Positions 41,358-43,851 of a DNA stretch of 43,851 nt are shown piece after piece; position 1 is the stretch's first letter; the number at the start of each line of letters is the position of its first letter. Below the pieces are notes generated by a model, which worked only from the letters and a program-made list of their open reading frames with translations, searched no databases and had not been told where the DNA came from. The stretch is from NCBI GenBank assembly GCA_903821145.1, contig CAIJKC010000034.1, forward strand, positions 1 through 43,851. Direction: 5' to 3'. The stretch is from an uncultured Actinomycetes bacterium. Its GTDB lineage: Bacteria > Actinomycetota > Actinomycetes > Nanopelagicales > Nanopelagicaceae. The position numbers and the translations under genes are program-made.

Positions 41358-43851
41358 GTGACTGTAGAGAAACGCTTACTTCTAGTCGATGGCCACTCGC
41401 TGGCCTATCGGGCTTTCTACGCCCTACCCGTGGAGAACTTCTCTACCGCCTCGGGTCAGGCAACAAATGCTGTCTATGGATTCACTTCGATGCTGATCAA
41501 TCTGATCAAAGAGGAGAAGCCGACCCATATTGCGACAGCCTTCGATGTTTCACGCAAGACCTTCCGATCTGAGCTCTTTCCTGAATACAAATCCCAGCGA
41601 AGTGCGACACCCGATGAGTTCAGATCTCAGATGGGATATATCTTTGAAGCAGTTGCTGCGTTAGGTGTGCGCCACTTTGCGATGGAAGGCTTTGAGGCCG
41701 ACGACATTATTGCCACGATCTCAACACATGCTGCCGACCAGGGATATGAAGTATTGATCTGCACCGGCGATCGAGACTCATTCCAGTTAGTCAACGAGAA
41801 AGTCACAGTGCTCTATCCCAAGAAGGGCATGACTGACTTAGCACGAATGACGCCTGCGGCAGTCCTTGATAAGTATGGATTGACACCTGAGCAATACCCA
41901 GATTTCGCAGCGCTGCGTGGTGATCCAAGCGATAACTTGCCATCTGTTCCCGGTGTTGGCGAGAAGACGGCGACCAAATGGATTCAGGAGTATGGCAATC
42001 TCGATGCGCTTCTGGAAAATGCTGGTGAGCTCTCGGGGAAGGTAGGTGAATCTCTTCGGGCACATAGTGATGCCGTTCGTCTCAATCGCATCCTGACACA
42101 GCTCAAACATGATCTCTCTTTTGGAGCCAGCGTCACAGAACTTGAATGGGCTGGAGTTGATTATCCAAAGCTGAACGCTTTGATGGATCAATTGGAGATC
42201 AAAGCCCTGAAAGAGAAGGCGAAGGTTCTCGGTGGAGGATCGGCCGTTCTTCCGATGCCTGAGATCGCCCCAATGGATAGAGCAACATCCCATGAAAGCA
42301 CCCATAAAGAGCTTTCGAAGATCTTGAATGGCCGAACTGATCCGATCGCCCTCTTCGCCGAAGTTATTGATGAAAAGGTCAATGCGTTCTCTGTCGCAGT
42401 CAGCGAATCAGAAATCTACACAGTGATTGGCTCACCAGAAGGGGAGTGGCTACTTGATCCGGCTCTTCCAAAATGGGTTCATGGGGGCAAGGAACTTGCT
42501 CGCAGTATTGCGATCGCAGGTATTACCTTTGACACAGAACTGGCCGGTTATCTCATCAATCCAGGCGGGCGAAACCTTGAGATTGCAGATCTCTCTGAGC
42601 GCTACCTCGGGCAGAGTGTTGATGTTGAGAGTGAGGATCTCTTCACCTCCTTTGATGGCTCACTGGCTGCAGTCATCTACACCCTCGTCCCTGTCCTGTC
42701 TTCGGAGATCAAAGAACGGGATATGCAGTCGCTGCTGACTGACCTGGAGATTCCCACCATGCTTGAGCTCTCACTGATGGAGCGCGATGGCATTGCCGTG
42801 GACAGAAAGAAACTGAATGAGCTCGCGGACTTCTTCCGTGGGGAGGTAGAGCGGGAGACGAGCGCCGCCCATAAAGAGGCAGGTCGCGAGTTTAATGTCG
42901 GCTCACCTAAACAACTTCAGGTCATTCTCTTTGATGAACTTGGCTTACCGAAGACGAAGAAGATCAAGACTGGATACACCACCGATGCCGAGAGCCTTGA
43001 AACGCTCTTCGCTAAAACCTCGCATCCCATACTCTCTCATCTCTTACGCATCCGTGAAACAACAAAGCTACTGACCACCATCGATGGCTTGCTCAACGCC
43101 ATCGCAACTGATGGCCGGATTCACACCACCTTCCAACAAACAACGACCGCTACTGGTCGTCTCTCGTCGACCGATCCCAACCTGCAAAATATTCCAGTTC
43201 GCACCGAAGAAGGACGCAAGATCAGAGATTGTTTCGTTGCGGCTAAACCCTTCGTAGACCTGCTCACAGCCGACTACAGCCAGATTGAGATGCGCATCAT
43301 GGCCCACCTCTCCAAAGATGCTGCGCTGATTGCCGCCTTTAAGAGTGGTGAAGATTTGCATACGACTGTCGGCGCCCAAGTTTTTGGCGTGAAAGCATCA
43401 GAGGTCGATCCTGAGATGCGCAGACAGATTAAGGCGATGTCGTATGGATTGGCTTATGGATTATCTGCCTTTGGCCTGGCGCAGCAATTGAACCTTTCGC
43501 CGACCGAAGCCTCAGCCTTAATGGGAAGTTACTTCGATCGCTTTGGCGGAATCCGCGATTACTTAAAGAGCGTCGTAATTGAAGCTCGCGAGCGTGGTTA
43601 TACCGAGACGATCTTGGGTCGCAGACGTTACTTACCAGATCTGAACTCTGAGAACCGCCAGCAACGTGAAGTGGCCGAACGCATGGCCCTGAACGCTCCG
43701 ATTCAAGGGTCAGCCGCTGACATTATGAAGGTAGCAATGCTCAACGTCGCACGGCGCATGGCAAAAGAGAAGTTGAAATCACGGCTACTGCTCCAGGTTC
43801 ACGATGAACTGATCTTTGAGATCGCGGCAGGGGAGAGCGAGAAGCTCTCTG
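41358..43851 (+). CDS. polA: DNA polymerase I, 3' end missing
   Basis: Pol I fills gaps and removes RNA primers during replication and repair. 831 codons are present and the window ends inside the gene, probably about 60 residues short. The N-terminal 5' nuclease domain (LLLVDGHSLAYRAFYALP, FEADDIIAT, CTGDRDSFQL, GDPSDNLPSVPGVGEKTA) is intact. The middle domain (about 310-480) lacks the DxE and other acidic exonuclease motifs, so proofreading is probably lost, as in other actinobacterial Pol I. The polymerase domain has motif A TADYSQIEMR, the O-helix RRQIKAMSYGLAYG with Tyr696, and motif C VHDELIFE. The GTG start gives a standard N-terminus and has a TAGACT box 7 nt upstream. Confidence 0.96.
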   Translation, partial: MTVEKRLLLVDGHSLAYRAFYALPVENFSTASGQATNAVYGFTSMLINLIKEEKPTHIATAFDVSRKTFRSELFPEYKSQRSATPDEFRSQMGYIFEAVAALGVRHFAMEGFEADDIIATISTHAADQGYEVLICTGDRDSFQLVNEKVTVLYPKKGMTDLARMTPAAVLDKYGLTPEQYPDFAALRGDPSDNLPSVPGVGEKTATKWIQEYGNLDALLENAGELSGKVGESLRAHSDAVRLNRILTQLKHDLSFGASVTELEWAGVDYPKLNALMDQLEIKALKEKAKVLGGGSAVLPMPEIAPMDRATSHESTHKELSKILNGRTDPIALFAEVIDEKVNAFSVAVSESEIYTVIGSPEGEWLLDPALPKWVHGGKELARSIAIAGITFDTELAGYLINPGGRNLEIADLSERYLGQSVDVESEDLFTSFDGSLAAVIYTLVPVLSSEIKERDMQSLLTDLEIPTMLELSLMERDGIAVDRKKLNELADFFRGEVERETSAAHKEAGREFNVGSPKQLQVILFDELGLPKTKKIKTGYTTDAESLETLFAKTSHPILSHLLRIRETTKLLTTIDGLLNAIATDGRIHTTFQQTTTATGRLSSTDPNLQNIPVRTEEGRKIRDCFVAAKPFVDLLTADYSQIEMRIMAHLSKDAALIAAFKSGEDLHTTVGAQVFGVKASEVDPEMRRQIKAMSYGLAYGLSAFGLAQQLNLSPTEASALMGSYFDRFGGIRDYLKSVVIEARERGYTETILGRRRYLPDLNSENRQQREVAERMALNAPIQGSAADIMKVAMLNVARRMAKEKLKSRLLLQVHDELIFEIAAGESEKLS

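Noticed and set aside
1-43851. Mobile elements, CRISPR arrays, prophage or toxin-antitoxin genes
   Set aside because: No transposase, integrase, spaced repeat array or such gene was found; coding is continuous conserved core genes.

Overview
The window is a dense stretch of chromosomal core genes from an actinobacterium. The order murC-ftsQ-ftsZ-pgeF-yggS-sepF-yggT, ileS, dksA-like, lspA-rluD-dnaE, his genes, trp genes, lgt, gltBD, pyk, pdtaR, liv genes, polA is one I recognise from Streptomyces and, in part, Mycobacterium. Single proteins agree: a PriA-type HisA, an ANTAR response regulator of the PdtaR type, an actinobacterial FtsZ C-terminal tail, and an IleS of the type found in mycobacteria. 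Base composition looks near 50% GC, gene spacing is very tight (no gap above about 180 bases) and many genes overlap by 4-11 nt. A streamlined freshwater lineage such as the acI group (Nanopelagicales) would fit, but that placement is an inference.

Layout. 1-5474 is the tail of the division and cell-wall cluster. ileS (5487-8648) is inverted and divIVA, usually next here, is absent. 8781-14714 holds a histone-H1-like/DksA-type fusion protein, lipoprotein signal peptidase, a pseudouridine synthase and replicative DNA polymerase. 14763-20318 carries hisD-C-B-H-priA-F-I and 20315-24756 carries trpE-(49-aa membrane protein)-trpC-trpB-trpA. Then come a MauE/DoxX and DsbA-like pair, lgt and a VIT-type metal transporter. 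27601-33586 encodes glutamate synthase (gltB, gltD). After pyk comes a tRNA with a CAA (Leu) anticodon that touches the ANTAR regulator gene, then a complete livKHMGF transporter. A hotdog thioesterase (minus strand) and polA (cut by the window end) are divergent from a 28-bp promoter.

How it works together. The cluster joins septum formation (FtsZ, SepF, FtsQ, MurC), lipoprotein maturation (Lgt and LspA), amino-acid synthesis (His, Trp, Glu) and amino-acid uptake (Liv). trpF is missing from the trp genes and the PriA-type enzyme very probably supplies that step. trpD and trpG are not in the window.

The strongest non-gene signal is regulatory. Several starts without a usable Shine-Dalgarno have a TAnnnT hexamer ending exactly 6-7 nt before the start codon (sepF, hisD, trpB, the VIT gene, polA, the thioesterase), as expected for leaderless transcripts. 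The polA/thioesterase pair uses two mirror-image TAGACT boxes 2 bp apart. Other points are a CAA tRNA with a short variable loop, a tandem 9-bp repeat before gltB, and a palindrome over the pyk promoter. I saw no mobile elements, CRISPR arrays or phage genes, and no wholly new multi-gene system.
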